A stretch of 64,000 bases of DNA, taken from assembly GCF_910596095.1 (NCBI RefSeq), contig NC_056550.1:14292501-14356500 (forward strand). Reading direction: 5' to 3'. This document shows, in pieces, positions 48,354-61,827 of the stretch. The notes below the pieces were generated by a model. The model saw only the letters and a program-made list of their open reading frames with translations. It did no database searches and had not been told where the DNA came from. Origin of the DNA: Thunnus maccoyii. Taxonomy: Eukaryota > Chordata > Actinopteri > Scombriformes > Scombridae. The position numbers were made by a program, and so were the translations under genes. The stretch's first letter is position 1. The number at the start of each line of letters is the position of its first letter.

Positions 48354-51300
48354 ATGAATGTAGAAAATAATCATACGGCAGAAACAGAGACGGAGGAAAC
48401 GAAGAACGGCAACGAGACGATCACCATTCAGACCACTCTTGGAGACGAAGGTTGGTCCACTCACTGACCAAAACAAGCGTGAAATGTTCATCAGTTATTG
48501 CATTTGGGCCTAGCTAACTTCCTCCATCGTGAAATGTTGCTAGCAGCTAGCTGCCATTAGCAACATTAGCTTGTTTGCGTCCTCAGTGCAGCTTTTAGAA
48601 AATGCAGGATTATGAAATGTTTACATAGGTGAAGCTAGTAGGTAGCTTGCAGCGCCAACACGTTCAAGTTATTTATATAGTGAAAGGTGTTGTCTCTGTG
48701 CTGTCAGATGAAGATGTGCACAAGTGTGGACGCTGTCAGTCTGAGTTTTCTACGCTGGAAGCTTTCATCCAGCACAAGCTGCATCACAGCTGCAGACGAG
48801 AGGCGAGCAGCCAGGATGTCCAAAAACAGGTAGGAGCTGTGATGTGCACTTCAAATGTTTGTACATTACCATTAGGCAAGGTCATTTTTGTAAAAAAAAC
48901 AAACAAAAAAAAACAAGACACAACTAAATATCTATTTTATGAATGTCAGCATACAGGATTCTTGTAAAAACAATTGATCATTTTGACACTCAAACCATTC
49001 AGTTAAGCTGGAAGCCAAGGATGTAGCCTAATACTGGACTATGGAAAAAGAAAATAAAAACAAAACAAAGTTCAATGGTCTGTCCATTTTATTAAATTTA
49101 CTGGTAAAAATTCACATCCATCAATCCAAGTTCTCAGAATCTTGTTTGAACTTTTCAGGATTGAATTTAGAAAGTACATACTTTGAGTCTATCCAGTTTA
49201 TAAACAAAAGGAAATGTGCACATACACTTCAAATGCTCCAAGAATCTTTTAAAGAAATCGTATTTTATTGCCTACCTTTTCTGTGAAGTTATTTTTCCAT
49301 TTTATATTGTTATTGTTATTGTTATTATCATTTGTAACCTTTGTCCTGTTACCATGTTGACTGTATCAATAAATAGAGAGTGAAGTCATGTAATTTATTT
49401 ATTATAGTATACAGACGTTAAGTAAATTTAACTACATTTTGCTGAAAATACTGCTCTTTCACTCTTCACTTATAAGTAAAAATTTTAATGCAAGACTTTT
49501 ACAATATTTTTACTGTGTGGTATTAATAGATTTACTTAAGAAAAAGTTTTGAGTACTTCTTTTAACAACATTCCCAGTTAGAGAAATGGTGAAAATAAAG
49601 CAGAGTTTGCCTGGGTCCCCCCAAATCACTAAATCCGCCCCTGTGTATACATCCAGTAATTACTATAAACAGCAAGTTTACAAAAGTTGCAGAGCAAATG
49701 TAAGTTGGATATCTCTATTTTGTCAGGTTGCTGCAGCAAACGGAAGCTCTTCTACAGAGGTGAAAACAGTGGAAGGTGCATCATCAGATGAGCCTGTGAA
49801 GACCAACACTAACGGTGGGTCTACATTTCAGCTTGGTGAATTAAATCTCCAAACTACAAGGTGATTGAATTGTTGTTGTTACTTTGTTTTCCACACAGAT
49901 GAAAGCAGTGGTCTGCTGGGTCGAGGCCGCAGGAAGAAAATCACTGCATTAAAAGTCACTGAGCAGTCAGATGGAACTGAAGGATCCATATCTGACAATG
50001 CTGACAATGACAAACTCATCTACAAAGTCAACCAAGAGGGACGCTATATTTGTCAGCTCTGTGAAAAGACATTTAAAACGGCGAGTCATACAGTTCATTT
50101 TATTACATGAATATATGAATACATGAGATGGGTAACATTAGATTTTCAAATTCTTTGAAACCCATTTTAACAGTGATAACATAACATAACAAGCAGGGTA
50201 GTTATTACACTTTTTGTTGCCAATCTTGTCTCTCTAATGCTTTTTTTTTTGTCTCTGAACAGACCAACATCTTGAGAACTCACATGAAAACTCATAGCGA
50301 CCAGAAGAATTTCACATGTGACCTGTGTGAGACCTCCTTTCGCACTAAAGGTTCCCTGATTCGTCACAACCGTCGTCACACTGGTACGGAAGCTAGACTT
50401 AGGGGCTGTTATTGTCTTGAATTCATTGTCCTCTAATAAAGTCGACCTAATGATAACTCTACTTTCTTCCCGTCGTCTTGCAGATGAGCGGCCGTATCGC
50501 TGCACCCTGTGTGGCCAGTCCTTTAGAGAGTCAGGTGCCCTCACCAGACACCTTAAGGCTCTCACACCCTGCACGGAAAAGATCCGCTTCGTTCAGTACA
50601 AGGAGATCCTGGTCAGCAAGGACGGAGTACAGAAAGGTGAGGTTTTTTCTTGTTTTTTTTAGCACTGGATTCAAAGTAAATTTAGAATACTCAATGAAAT
50701 GATAATCCACTGAGTTACTGACAGGTCTGTGTGAATTTTTCAGGGGTCGAAGCTGATCATGCTACCGTGGCTGGCCAGCAAGAGGTGGTGGTTGTGGAGC
50801 AGCAGCCAGAGCAGCAGGAGGTGGTGGAGGCTCAGACTGCTGTCGTCAGTGTGGTAGAGGCTGGTTCCCAAGAGGTCCTCCATCAGGTCCACTTTACTAT
50901 GGAGGTGGATGGCACAACACAGGAACAACAGGTGAGTGGAGAAAAGATGCAAGTTACATTACACAGATATCTTACCTGAAAGTGCTTTTTGATACATGTT
51001 TGTTATATTACAAAAATGTGGCATGGTGGAGGTGTAACTCTTGCCCAAACTCTTCTGTTGACCTGTTGCTCGTCCTCTGGCCAGGTGGTGGTGGAACAGT
51101 CTCAGGCAGAAGCCCTGGCGGCAGCTGCAGCAGCGGGTGACAGTCTCATCTGCCAGGCCATCATCAATTCTGGCATTGCACTGGAGACAGAGGAAGCGGT
51201 GGTTGAGGAGACCTCACAGGCAACTGAGGAGATAAATAAAGTGGTCACCGAGTGTCCTGATGCTGATGAGAATATCACAGAGATCCAGGTTAAAGAAGAA

Positions 51301-53968
51301 TTTGTGGAGATGGAGGCAGAGGTGAGGGTGAGGGGAACTGCATTGTGTTTGAAGACATGTTTTGCAGTCCGTTGAAAGTGTCAGTGTGGGTTCCTTAACA
51401 GTTTTTATTGTTAATATTCTGAAATGTTTCCCGTATCTGTTTGTCCTTTCAAAAATAGTAGAATGCATTATTGTAAATGTGCTAAACATGTAATCTGAGT
51501 CTTTTAGTTATTCTTCAAGCAAAAATTACTAATACTGACTGGTTGCTGCCTCTCAAATTTGATGGGTTTTTTCCCCCATCATATATGATAATATACTGAA
51601 TATCTTTTGGATTTTTGACTGTTGGTCAGATAAAACAGGCAATTTGAAATTATATAACGGGCATTTTTCACTGCTTCCTGACATTTCATAGACCTTGACT
51701 AGGCAATGACTATTTGCACACATTACATTATTTTTCAAGCAGCCTGTACATTGTTTGTTTTGCAGGAAGCAGGTGATGGAGATGAACAGACATGCTCAAA
51801 ATTGTACTCATGTCCACACTGTAATCGCTCTTTCAAGGGCCTGAACTATTTCCGATTTCATGTCAAGGGTCATTTTGGTAAGTATGAATACTCAAAGAAT
51901 CACTGAACTCTTCCTTCTTGATCAACTATTGTTAAAAAGTGTGGACTAGGTGACAGAAAACGAATCATTAAGGAACTTTCTGGATTCTTTTGTTTAACAA
52001 TTAATTATCTTTGTGTATTCTTTATGCAGGTTACAAGCCCTTTAAGTGCACTCTGTGCCAAAGAGAGTTTCTGAGTGGTTATCTGCTTAAGAAACACATG
52101 GAACTCCATGTCAGTGAGAGGAGGTACAAGTGTGGTGAGTGTGGCAAGCTGTACAAAACCATCGGGCATGTGCGCGAGCACATGAGGGCCCACTCGGATG
52201 AAAGACCTTACCACTGTATCAGATGCAACAAGGGGTACAAGACTAAGGTGATTTGGGTGTAATTTACCAGTCCTAATTATAGATATAACTCTTTGTTGTA
52301 TTGAACTCTTAACTTTTAACTAATTTGTCATTTAGAGACATAAAAGGAATGTCCAGGGCCATTTCTTTACAGTACCTCTTTGTCTTGTTCAGAATGCTTT
52401 GCAGGTGCATCAGCGGACCCATGGTGATGAGAAACCTTACGTGTGTCAGTTCTGCTTGAGAGGTTTCAGGGAGAAAGGTTCTCTGGTGCGACATATCCGC
52501 CATCACACCGGAGAAAAGCCTTTCAAGTGCACTAACTGTGGAAGGGGTTTCGCTGAGCACGGGACCCTCAATCGACACAGGCGTGCAAAAGGTAAGGGAG
52601 ATGGACAGACAACAAAACAAAATGTTAAGAAAAACACGTATTTGCAGCAGTTATACAAACAGGCCTAATGATAGATGCTTGTTTTGATTTCCACTAGGAG
52701 GCTGCCACAAGGAAGAATCCAGCGAGCAGCAGGATGAACAGGTAACAGAGGAGCAGGCGTCAGTGGACAGCCTCGCTACAGCAGCCATCATCTCATCTCA
52801 TGAGGATCCTCATGCTGTCCTGGTGGAGTTCTCCTCCGTGGTGGCAGATACACAGGAGTATATCATCAAGGTGAGAGTCACAGGGGAGCTGGGCAAAGAG
52901 AAAGTGTGTACATCACAGCTTCACAGTGCATATGAGGTTAAAACACTTGTGGGTTCCAACTCCTTTATCCACAATCCCAATCAGTTACAGAAGAGCAATA
53001 TTAAACAGATCAAAAATAACATCTACCTTATTAATATATTTTTAGAGCCAAGGAGGAACTAGTAGTTTATAGAATTACCACAAGTCAGTTTAGTTTAACA
53101 CAATTTAAATACAGACACAACATAATGTGCTTTTCTTTCTTATTTGAATACATATTTAAGCATTTTCAGGCTTGGATGGTAACTAATTCTTAAAAAATGG
53201 GTTAATGTTGGATTTTGCTAAATTTAGTAGGGCAATGTCTTATTAGCGCTTTGATTCATGCGTATATTTATTATGTTGTTAATTAAATGTTCTGTATTAA
53301 CGTTTGGTGTAATATGCTGCTAGCTATTGTTATTCATTTGATCTGCTTCTGTTGTTTCCTCCAGACTCAAACAGAGGAGCAAGTGCAGGAAGAGGAGGTT
53401 ACACTTATTCAAGACAGCCAAAATGAGGTCAGTATACGCAACCATAAATGAGATCATCTGTATGATGGACAGTAGTTGCAGAATGTGAGAATCACACTGT
53501 TTTCTAAAATTCAGGTTAATGAACAAGTTTCACATTGTTACATTAAAGGATTTGCATTGTCCTGTAACCCTGTTTCTAACCTCTCCCTCCCAGATGGGCA
53601 ACCACATCATGAAAGTGGTGCAGAGAATTGTCAGCCAGTCACATGGCGCCGGCGGCACGGGCAGCCACCAGATCATTGTGCGCAACGTGGCGGTGAACGA
53701 GGAGGGCGCGTCCATCTCAGACTGCGGCGACACCATCACCATCGCTACACCCGAGAGCCTGACGGAGCAGGTGGCCATGACACTGGCCTCCGCCATCAGT
53801 GACGGCACGCTCCTGGCCACAGCTGGCACCGTGGAAACGGCAGACGGAACAGTTACTATGGTTACGACAGAGGAAGTGGTGCAGGAGGGAATACAGATGG
53901 TGCAGCAGCAAGAGGAATACGTCATCACCTCCCCGGAGGAGGTGGAGATTCAGACTGTCATTGTGTGA
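48354..53968 (+). CDS. e4f1: transcription factor E4F1 (zinc finger)
   Basis: E4F1 is a zinc-finger transcription factor and atypical ubiquitin ligase acting on p53, cell-cycle and mitochondrial metabolism genes. The fourteen exons are 48354-48450, 48708-48829, 49727-49814, 49899-50080, 50263-50383, 50484-50636, 50744-50931, 51085-51321, 51766-51877, 52030-52247, 52393-52591, 52698-52870, 53365-53427 and 53594-53968. They give 775 aa (human 784). An N-terminal Cys-rich unit (CGRCQSEFSTLEAF) precedes three fingers at about 150-240 and six more at about 408-570. The third ends in TRHLKALTPC, an atypical C2HC unit, and the last ends in LNRHRRAKGGC; both are conserved in human. The C-terminal part carries VLVEFSSVVADTQEYII, ITIATPESLTEQVAMTLASA and terminal VQTVIV-like IQTVIV. 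The intron after 50080 starts with GC rather than GT. Confidence 0.96.
49400..49570. repeat. partial hAT-type MITE in e4f1 intron 2
   Basis: AAGTAAAAATTTTAATGCAA and GAGTACTTCTTTTAACAAC-like sequence resembles the interior and right end of the family seen at 27677-28108. It lacks the left terminus. Confidence 0.4.
51540..51700. repeat. partial hAT-like MITE in e4f1 intron 8
   Basis: The blocks ATACTGAATATCTTTTGGAT, TTTTTGACTGTTGGTCAGAT and CTGACATTTCATAGACC match the interior of the family at 32540-32925. Both termini are missing or too diverged to see. Confidence 0.45.
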
Positions 53969-54758
53969 TTGTAGAGGATACGAACAATGGACTGTGATGA
54001 ATTTGGCTCGACTGTACCTGCATAGTGGATTACCGTCGAGTTCGTATGAGCTTCATGTGGGGCTGATTGAATTACAAAACTAAGGCCAAAGTGTTTATAG
54101 AGTTTAAAGTTACAGAAATAGAAAAACTTCCAAGTCATTTTTGTATGAAATGTAAAGACTGAGTGTGCATGAGGACTAGTTTTGTTTATTGATTGACTGA
54201 AATGAAGCACTGCTTTCAGATTTCAAGGTAATGTTGTAGCTTTTAAGTGCATCCGGCTTAAAAGACTAGATTATTAGTTTCATTTTATAAGGTATTAATT
54301 TAGAAGGCCCTTTTGAAGACAGATGTGATTTCTTTTACGATGTACAAACTGAACATGTTTGTCTCTGCACTGTGTTTTAGGCTTTTTCCAACTAAACCGT
54401 TTGTCTTTGCCTTCATCTGTTAGCCTCTCTTCTTTTCTACTGGCAAAAAGTGAAATCCCGTCTTTCTCGTACTACCTAAAATGGTATTATTTCATTGCAG
54501 TTTTCACTTGCGCTCTCTGAAGTCCAGGTCGGCAACGGTCATATCTTGAAAGTCTTCTCTTCTTTAAAGACAGATCCAGAATTGTGCGTGTGTGTGTGTG
54601 CCTGCCTGCCTGAGACTATTCAGGGACACTATAAATTCCCCCGATGGTACAGTGTTGCTGTTCTGAGCTGGTCAATCATATGCATCTCTAAGCATGACAG
54701 ATTCACCAGTACACAGACATAAAAATGTGGCCAGTTTACTCAAGCAGAATTTGCATCA

Positions 54759-54764
54759 AATAAA
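54759..54764 (+). promoter_or_regulatory. e4f1: polyadenylation signal of e4f1
   Basis: AATAAA about 790 bp after the e4f1 stop, followed within 50 bp by GT-rich sequence. Confidence 0.45.
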
Positions 54765-55953
54765 TGCTATTTTCGTATACAGTGGACTTTGGTTTTCTGA
54801 CTGAGAAGATTGTCCAATCTTTCAGAATGTCATGATAGAGTGTGCCTGACATTGCTATTATATTATCATACATTGTTTTTAGTTTGTGTGTGTTTGAAAA
54901 ATATTTTTTGCTGGGTTGAGGCTGATCTTGACATTGAGAAGAAACAACCACATACCAAGTATTTCTCTGTATCATTCAATGTTCGTATCTTAGTAAGTAA
55001 TCAATGATAAAATTAAGAAAAAATCTTCCTTAGTCAAAAACTCAGCTAATCTGCTTCATCAGGACTGCGTGTGTGGTTTTGATCAGATTTGATCAAAGGT
55101 ATTCACACAACTGTCATATCTAGTGTATTTACATGTATGTGACAGCAGCTTTTTTTCCATCTGAACTCCTCTGACCAGTGAGAAGAGCGAACCAGAGACA
55201 AAAGAGTACAGACAGTTGAATTGATTAATTCAACACTGAAACAACTGCTTTTAGCCAGTTTTGCACCACTGAGGGAAAATATGTTCCCTCTCCCTGTCAC
55301 ACAACAAGTTGACTGTGGCCTGTTGGTATCTGGTTGTTTCAAATCTTACAAATTCATAATGTTGTTCCAGCAAAGTCCCCTCAACATCAGTGGAAAAACA
55401 CCAGAATATCAGCACATTTTTTTTCCTGTGTTGCCATAGATCATGTAGTATTGTTAGTCTTTTGTCTTTGTGTTTAGCTTATTTATTTCATTTCTTTTTC
55501 CAGAAGTGTGTGGCTATAGAGTGAATGTCATCCACCATCTCATCATGGGAATACCACCTGCTTTGAAAGCACACACACCTACCAGGTAAAACACTGCTGC
55601 ATCCTCTGAGATGAGAGCCCAGGCCACAAGGGTTGTACTGATTGATGTGCTGAGAGACTTAGTTAAGCTGCTAAACCTAAACCCAGTATTTGCAATCTTA
55701 TGCCAAATTTACTATGGCTGATTGGCTTAGTTGAAACACTGCTGTATTGGGTTCGTGTAACCTTGAGCATATCTGCAGGCTACATCTCTAACTGGTGCTG
55801 AGGTTAACACAGACGCTATAATCAGAGAAGTGTCCCTGGCTGGTACACCACACAGTTTCTGGGTCATTCCTCAGCCCTCTGAGAGGGCCCCATGCACATG
55901 AGCAACAGAGGGAGACAGAGAGAGAGGTTGGGAGAGAGAGAGAGAGGGAAAGG
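54765..55953. other. spacer between e4f1 and grid2ip
   Basis: No supported gene. A GA-rich run (about 55915-55950) lies just upstream of a TATA-like motif. Confidence 0.5.
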
Positions 55954-55962
55954 TATTTATAG
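55954..55962 (+). promoter_or_regulatory. grid2ip: TATA-like element, possible grid2ip promoter
   Basis: TATTTATAG follows a GAGA-rich tract, about 420 bp upstream of the proposed grid2ip ATG. It is a weak match and is proposed only from its position. Confidence 0.25.
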
Positions 55963-56379
55963 AAAAATGGGGCTTCGCAGTACCTTTTCTTGCAAAGAAC
56001 CATTTCAGGACCAAGTGTCCCAGTTTTCTGATCATCGCTCAGCCATAGGGCTTGGACTGAGGCTGAGGCTGGATCGCCTCACCCAGGATGGAGAGCCTGA
56101 CTTACAGACGCTCTCCCCTCTCCTCCGGCCTCCCTCTCCTCAGCTCCAGTCCGCTGGTTCTCTGATTGAGAACAGGGGGAGGCACTGGCCTACATAATCT
56201 ACAGATGTGACCCTTTAGGTGTACTCGATTTGCCTAGCTGGGTAGAAGCTTTTGGAGGCAGTGAGCTCAGGTGAGGAGCAGCAAGAGGGTGTCCGTGGAC
56301 ACTCTTTGGCTGCAACAACCCCCAGGTTGGGGGTGTAGGGAGGCTGGCTGGAACGTGCCCCGCTGCAAGCCGGGCAAGG

Positions 56380-59300
56380 ATGAGGCGTTTCCTGAGCAGA
56401 AAGGGCCGCTTCTCCCTGCGCCAGAGCAAGTCTGGGACCCGGAGTGCCTCCAAAGATTTCTGTAAGTCTAATTCTCTGAATCACAATTTTTACATGATGT
56501 TCCTGAACTGTTTCATCTGCTGGAGGTAAGATAAGGAGAACTAAAAGGAGCTAAAGCTGAGATTGTGTATCTGGGTCGCAGGCTGGAGAGAATAGGACAA
56601 AAAGAAGTGACAGTCATCTGAGCGCTGCTTGTGTTCTGCTGGGGAGAAAAGATGCTGATCCACAGCTCCATGTCAGTGATTTCCCAATCTATTTTAGATC
56701 AATAATCAGCTACAGATTGATGTTTCCTTTCAGTAGACTGACACCAAGTTCTGTGTCTCTTTGAGTCTTTGGATATGTTTTATTCACTCAGCCACATCTC
56801 GCCCTGAACATTAAGCCGTGTGCTCCAGAAAGATCCCTCGCAGATTTGTCTTTCTTTGCATTGAAGCAGATCTGACATTTCTTTGAAAAGTCTTGTGCTG
56901 ACCTTTATTTTTTCACTTCTTGTGTGCACTTTTTTGTTGCTTTTCTTACTTTCTAATTTAGTCTTTCCTCTTCTGTCTTACTTTGCCCTCTTTTTCCATC
57001 TTTCTGTGCCTCTGATCAATTACAAAAAGTAAAACAGTGGTTTGTTTGTTGCTGGTGGTTTGATGGATGACTGTGTGAAGTTGTTCATGTACCTGCAGTT
57101 CTAAAATGTTTCACAGACTGTTGTGCTATGTAATATTTTCCAATGTTTTACCTTCCATTTTTATACCTCAGGGTTAAGCTGTCATATGATAAGACTTGAT
57201 TAAGATCATTGTCGATGAGAGTAGCAGGGCTGCTTTGACTTGAGGCAAACATGTTTTTCAAATTACTGACACGGAATTCCAACCTAAATACGAACTAGAT
57301 TCAGTGTAGTTTTTAATACTGTCATATGCAAGTATCCTTGTAACACAAATGTGAAATGTACAAAGGACAGGAGGACAGGGCAAAGAGATTGGATAATAAA
57401 ACTAAAATATACAATGCTAAGGGCAAGTGCAAGTACTCAAAGATGTTTATTTTCAGTTTATGATCCAGAATAAGAGAGGGGTTTGGGGTGAGAACATCAC
57501 AGAGTGGATTTACCAATCCATATAATGTCCTACATATATCTTTGACATATCAAATTGGCTGTAAATGAGAGGACATGAAATCGAGTGAGCCTGTTGGGAG
57601 ACTTTGTGCAGCAGAAGAATGAGGCCAGTGACCAGGGGAAGGCCAGCAGTTCAACGTGGGCTAGATACCAGCAGTCAGAAATAACCTCCTTCACTCTATT
57701 TCCTAAAACTGTCAATCAGCTTACAGAAAAAAAACCACATCTGTTAATGTAAAAATGCAATTTGACATGAGTTCTGTCTATATATATTTATGGCTTCATT
57801 AAATGGACCAGTGTCCCTGCCGCAACAACGAGGCAGTTCCATCACTAAGGTGCCCTATTTAAACCAACGGACAATTTGACCTCCATTTCACAGCTCACAA
57901 CCTGCTCGTCTGTATGAGCAGCATGCACCAGATCATAAATGTTCCTACAGGCTGACATGACATACATATCCTACAAGCAGTAAAACTGCAGGTGCAGATT
58001 TCACATCCTTGTGGAGAACAGTGTGTAAACCTATAGACCGAACTCATGCCTTCCAAAAAAACATGCAGATTTGGTTTGAACCTCTCTACATTTTCCAAGA
58101 TTCACCTTCTGTCCATCCTCCAGACCTCGGCCTGCCAGCCACCAATCAGAACTGGCCTGAGGCTTTTGGCTTCCGACTGGGGGGCACTGGGCCCAGCTAC
58201 ATCCTGTCCGTGGTGGAGGGCAGTAGCGCCTACCTGGCAGGTCTGCAGCCAGGGGACCAAGTGGTGGACATCGAGGGCCAGGACGTGACCAACCTCAGCA
58301 CTCCGGCACTCATCGCCCTGGCTCAGACCCTCAAGACGGTGCCACCCAGCATTGGAGTGGTGTCACGGATCGAACAGGTCAGCGGACACCTAACGAACCT
58401 ACAGTAGATACATAACATTAACAGCATAGAGTTGGCAATTAACACACTTTTCCCCTTCTTCAGCTTGACATCACTCCTGGCCCAGATGGCCGTTTTGGCT
58501 TCACCATAGTGGGAGACAGCCCTCTCATGGTGGAGGACTGCATGCCCAACGGTCCGGCTGGTCGCACTGGCCTCAAGGCTGGGGACTATGTCATGGAGGT
58601 CAACGGCATCCCGGTGAAGCATCACGAAACAGCAGCGGCCATGATCAAAGCAGCCCAGGGTCGCCCTCTGCGTCTGGGCGTGCTCAGTATGGCCCGGCGG
58701 CCCAAGCGGCTGAGCAGCAGCATGAGAGTGCTGTCACAGAGTGGTGATAGCGTGAGGGAGAGTCGCGCCCACAAGGCCATGGAGTTCAATAAGAAGGTGG
58801 GTGTATGTGTCGAATAGATGAAGATGTTTGTTCATCAAAGTAATGTTTAATGTACATATAATCTCTTAATTAATTTGGTTATATTAAGCCATGTCTGTGC
58901 ATGCATTTATCCATCAGGTGGAGGAAGTGCTCGGAGAGGAGCCAGATGTGAAGGAACAGCTGTTTGAGGTGCTGAAGCAGTATGCTGCTGAGAGGGATGT
59001 GGAGAGTCTGGCTGAGGCCCTGCCTGACATCCTGATCACAGAGGAACATCAACAGCTAATTGACAGCGTCAGGTACCCAATTAGTTGCTAAGATACATAT
59101 TCAGAGACAGATTTATAAGTTAAACACTCCCATGTCAATGTTGAGTGTGTGTCTTTGAGAGTCTTTTTGCACTCCCTACGTGCTGATGAAAGACGCCTTG
59201 ACACATACAAGGGAATTTCTTAAAATGATCTTTCTGCACTGAAACAAACTTTTGCCATACACGGATAAAAGTAAATGAGTTCTGTTACAGTGGCAGTATT

Positions 59301-60468
59301 ACACTTGGTTGTAATATCTGTCGCTGCCAGTGATGTAATCAGGACAGTGCATTCATGTTTTAGCTAGTAGTGCTGTTTCCAGTCCAAACTCTCAAAGGTA
59401 TATGTGCTTGTGAATTTAGAGTTGCATTAAAGTCCCTTCAGGCAGTGTTGGGGAGTAACTGAGATGTTTGTTTGTAAGGGAAGTTGCTGACTGATGACCA
59501 AACAGCTGAAACTGCTCCAATTATGTCTGCAGATTTGTTTTGGTTGTGGGATGTTACGTAAGTGGTGGAATCCTTCTGTAAATGACTAGATTTCACTAAC
59601 ACATAATGGTAAAACATTAACAAAACAGCTCAACTACACATTACAGCTTATCCAAACAAATAACATTTTTTGACTCACAGAAAAACTTCAACTGATTGGA
59701 GATATTTATATTTAACTAACTAAACTCACCAAAATCCTTGCAATTCTTGGTTTTGTTGCACACTTCCATATCTTTTCTCATAATCTCTGTATATCACAAC
59801 CTTACACAACAATAGGAGTGCAGTGAGGGGACCACAAACTCCTTAATTACCCTATTAAATCAATATTTTAGTAAATCCACTTTTCGGCACTTTACTCTAA
59901 AAGGTGGGAGAGATGTACATCAAGAGCACATATGAATGACTTTGATGTGATGTCAAGCACTTACTGCTGCCCTTAAGGCGATCTGTCACTTTGTTCTGTT
60001 CATCCAATCAGAAGTACAGCACACAAGAGTATAGTAGAAATTCACTGCTGAATATTGCATTTCTTCCTCCTCAGCATTGATCGGAAAATCAAAACCAAAA
60101 ACACAATACCGCTGCACACACTTGCATTTTTTTTCGTCACTTATCCCCTCTGTCTTTTCCTCTCAGTCTGACTTTCTCTCTGTTGGTTTCTTTCTTTCCC
60201 ATTTCTCTCTGTCAGCTGTGATGCACTCTTTGATATACGCACCAATTTTTTTTTTTTTTTTTTTTTTGGTGGATCACATCACTGGGTCCTCTTTATTCCC
60301 TCCTCTTCATACAGCTCGTAGCTGCTACAGCCAGTTTACTGCTGGTGGTTGAAATATGCACACATGCGAAAACAAAGAAACATGCACACAGCACTTACTC
60401 TCTCACACATACACAGGGTCCTTGCTTTGAAGCTCTATGCTGGGAGAAATTATGAGCTGCTGCCTCAG
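56380..60468 (+). CDS. grid2ip: delphilin (GRID2-interacting protein), 5' part
   Basis: Delphilin is a postsynaptic scaffold that binds the GluD2 C-terminus and carries PDZ domains, a harmonin-N-like region and formin homology domains. The exons seen are 56380-56461 (MRRFLSRKGRFSLRQ), 58124-58377, 58464-58796, 58918-59072 and 60417-60468, giving 292 aa so far; the rest lies beyond the window. PDZ1 follows ATNQNWPEAFGFRLGG, which matches the human ATNQGWPEDFGFRLGG start. PDZ2 begins FGFTIVGD and includes GLKAGDYVMEVNGIPV. Exon 4 (EEVLGEEPDVKEQLFEVLKQY) is the harmonin-N-like region. The last exon is short and less certain. Exon 2 could also start at 58100, adding eight residues. The first exon has a good donor and phase but is assigned by context. 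The window cannot tell which fish grid2ip duplicate this is. Confidence 0.88.
56462..58099 (+). other. grid2ip: grid2ip intron 1
   Basis: Non-coding sequence from donor GTAAGT to the tandem acceptors. No additional exon or clear repeat was found. Confidence 0.6.
60246..60267. repeat. poly-T tract
   Basis: Uninterrupted run of about 22 T residues in grid2ip intron 4. Confidence 0.9.
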
Positions 60469-61439
60469 GTGAGTACTGAAAAAACAATTTGTCATTGCAC
60501 ATTTGCAGACATTTGTAGGATGTGACTGGTCATCAAGTTTGGTGTCAAAGCGTTCACTGGTGTCTGTCTTACATAGATGAAGTAAGATACAGTACAGCTG
60601 AAGCTTTTTATAGTAACAGTCTTGTTATAATTAATTAGCATTTTTCCATTGACTCATTTTTGGTGAGTAATACTTTCTCTCTCCAGCTAAAAAACAAAGC
60701 TGTTGTCCAGCCATCTCAATTTCCTCTGACACAGCTGTCTATAACACAGCTTTGATTGCACATTTCCTTTCTTTGAAAGCTGCCTGTAAAAATGCTTTGT
60801 AATGTTTGTTTTGCACAGGAGTCCCTTTAATTATGCATTAACTGTATCCATAGAGGACTGAGAACTGTTTTCCTCACCTTTAGGCGTTGAGAAAGTTCAG
60901 TAACTCCCCCAATAAGAGTCTGAATCTGTCTTTAGATAAAATCTAACTTCAGTTAGCTGTCGTTACCCATAATTCCATCCGGGTTTGTTTTGTTCAGGTG
61001 CACTGTGACCTCAAGAGACTTTGATATGCAAAGTTGTCCCTCTTCTCTCTGCTGTGTCATTGTGTTATTGTCATTATCAGCGCTGTTTTGTGCACCATCT
61101 TCCTTTATGCCAATTAGGCTGTGCAAATCTTACAACATATTGTTGGGTTTTCATTCTGAAGAAAGGGCTAAAAATATTATGTATATTCCACATTTGGAAT
61201 AGTTTTTGATGTTTTCAGCAGTATCCGGTGATCATGTTTTTGTAGTAGGAGCCTGAGGGTGTATTGCTTCCAGATTGTTCATGAGCTATGCCTCAGGGTG
61301 GTATGGTGTAAATGGCTGCTGGTGAAAATATGTAATGTGGAAGTAGTCTCTTAGGGAAATTTGTTGCTGATGATATTTTGTGACAATCATGGTTTATAGG
61401 TGGCTCTTGAGATTTTTAGCCATGCTAGCAGGGTGGCTT

Positions 61440-61678
61440 TAGTAGGGATGGCAATATTGGTCTGTCAGTTGGTTGATTAGTCCACCAATTTGATCCACAT
61501 TAAAAGATCTCAACAATTATTGGATGAATTGCCAAGAAATTCTGTGTTTCCCAGATGATGAATCTTAACAACTTTGGTGATCACCTGTCTTTTCCTCTCC
61601 TGCTAGCATTAACAGTACAGCCTCAAGGAGCTGCTAGCAAGGCTGTAGACTCTTTTGTTTTGTTGAAGTTAAAGGTCC
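61440..61678. repeat. dispersed fish repeat
   Basis: Contains TTGGTTGATTAGTCCACCA, ATTATTGGATGAATTGCCA, AGAAATTCTGTG and AACTTTGGTGATCACCTG. I recognise these as diverged blocks of a widespread teleost repeat with the theme 'caacaactattggatggattgcc...ctttggtgatcc'. Its class is uncertain. Confidence 0.5.
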
Positions 61679-61827
61679 AGTGTGTAGAATTTGGTGGCAT
61701 ATTTTTTCTTTTCGTGTTTTTTTGCAAGTTTGGCAGAGGGAAGGGGGTGAGGGGGAGGGATATTCAGTTAGTTGCAATCAACAACCTCACCACTAGATGC
61801 TACTAAATCCTACACACTGGTCCTTTA
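61679..61827. mobile_element. short MITE with terminal inverted repeats
   Basis: The left end TTAAAGGTCCAGTGTGTAGA and the right end TACACACTGGTCCTTTAA are near-perfect inverted repeats enclosing about 110 bp, with no coding capacity. It is flanked by or begins in TTAA. Confidence 0.85.

Noticed and set aside
55892-56197. 101-codon ORF upstream of the grid2ip first exon
   Set aside because: Arg/Gly/Glu-rich translation of a GAGA tract. It is more likely 5' UTR or promoter sequence.
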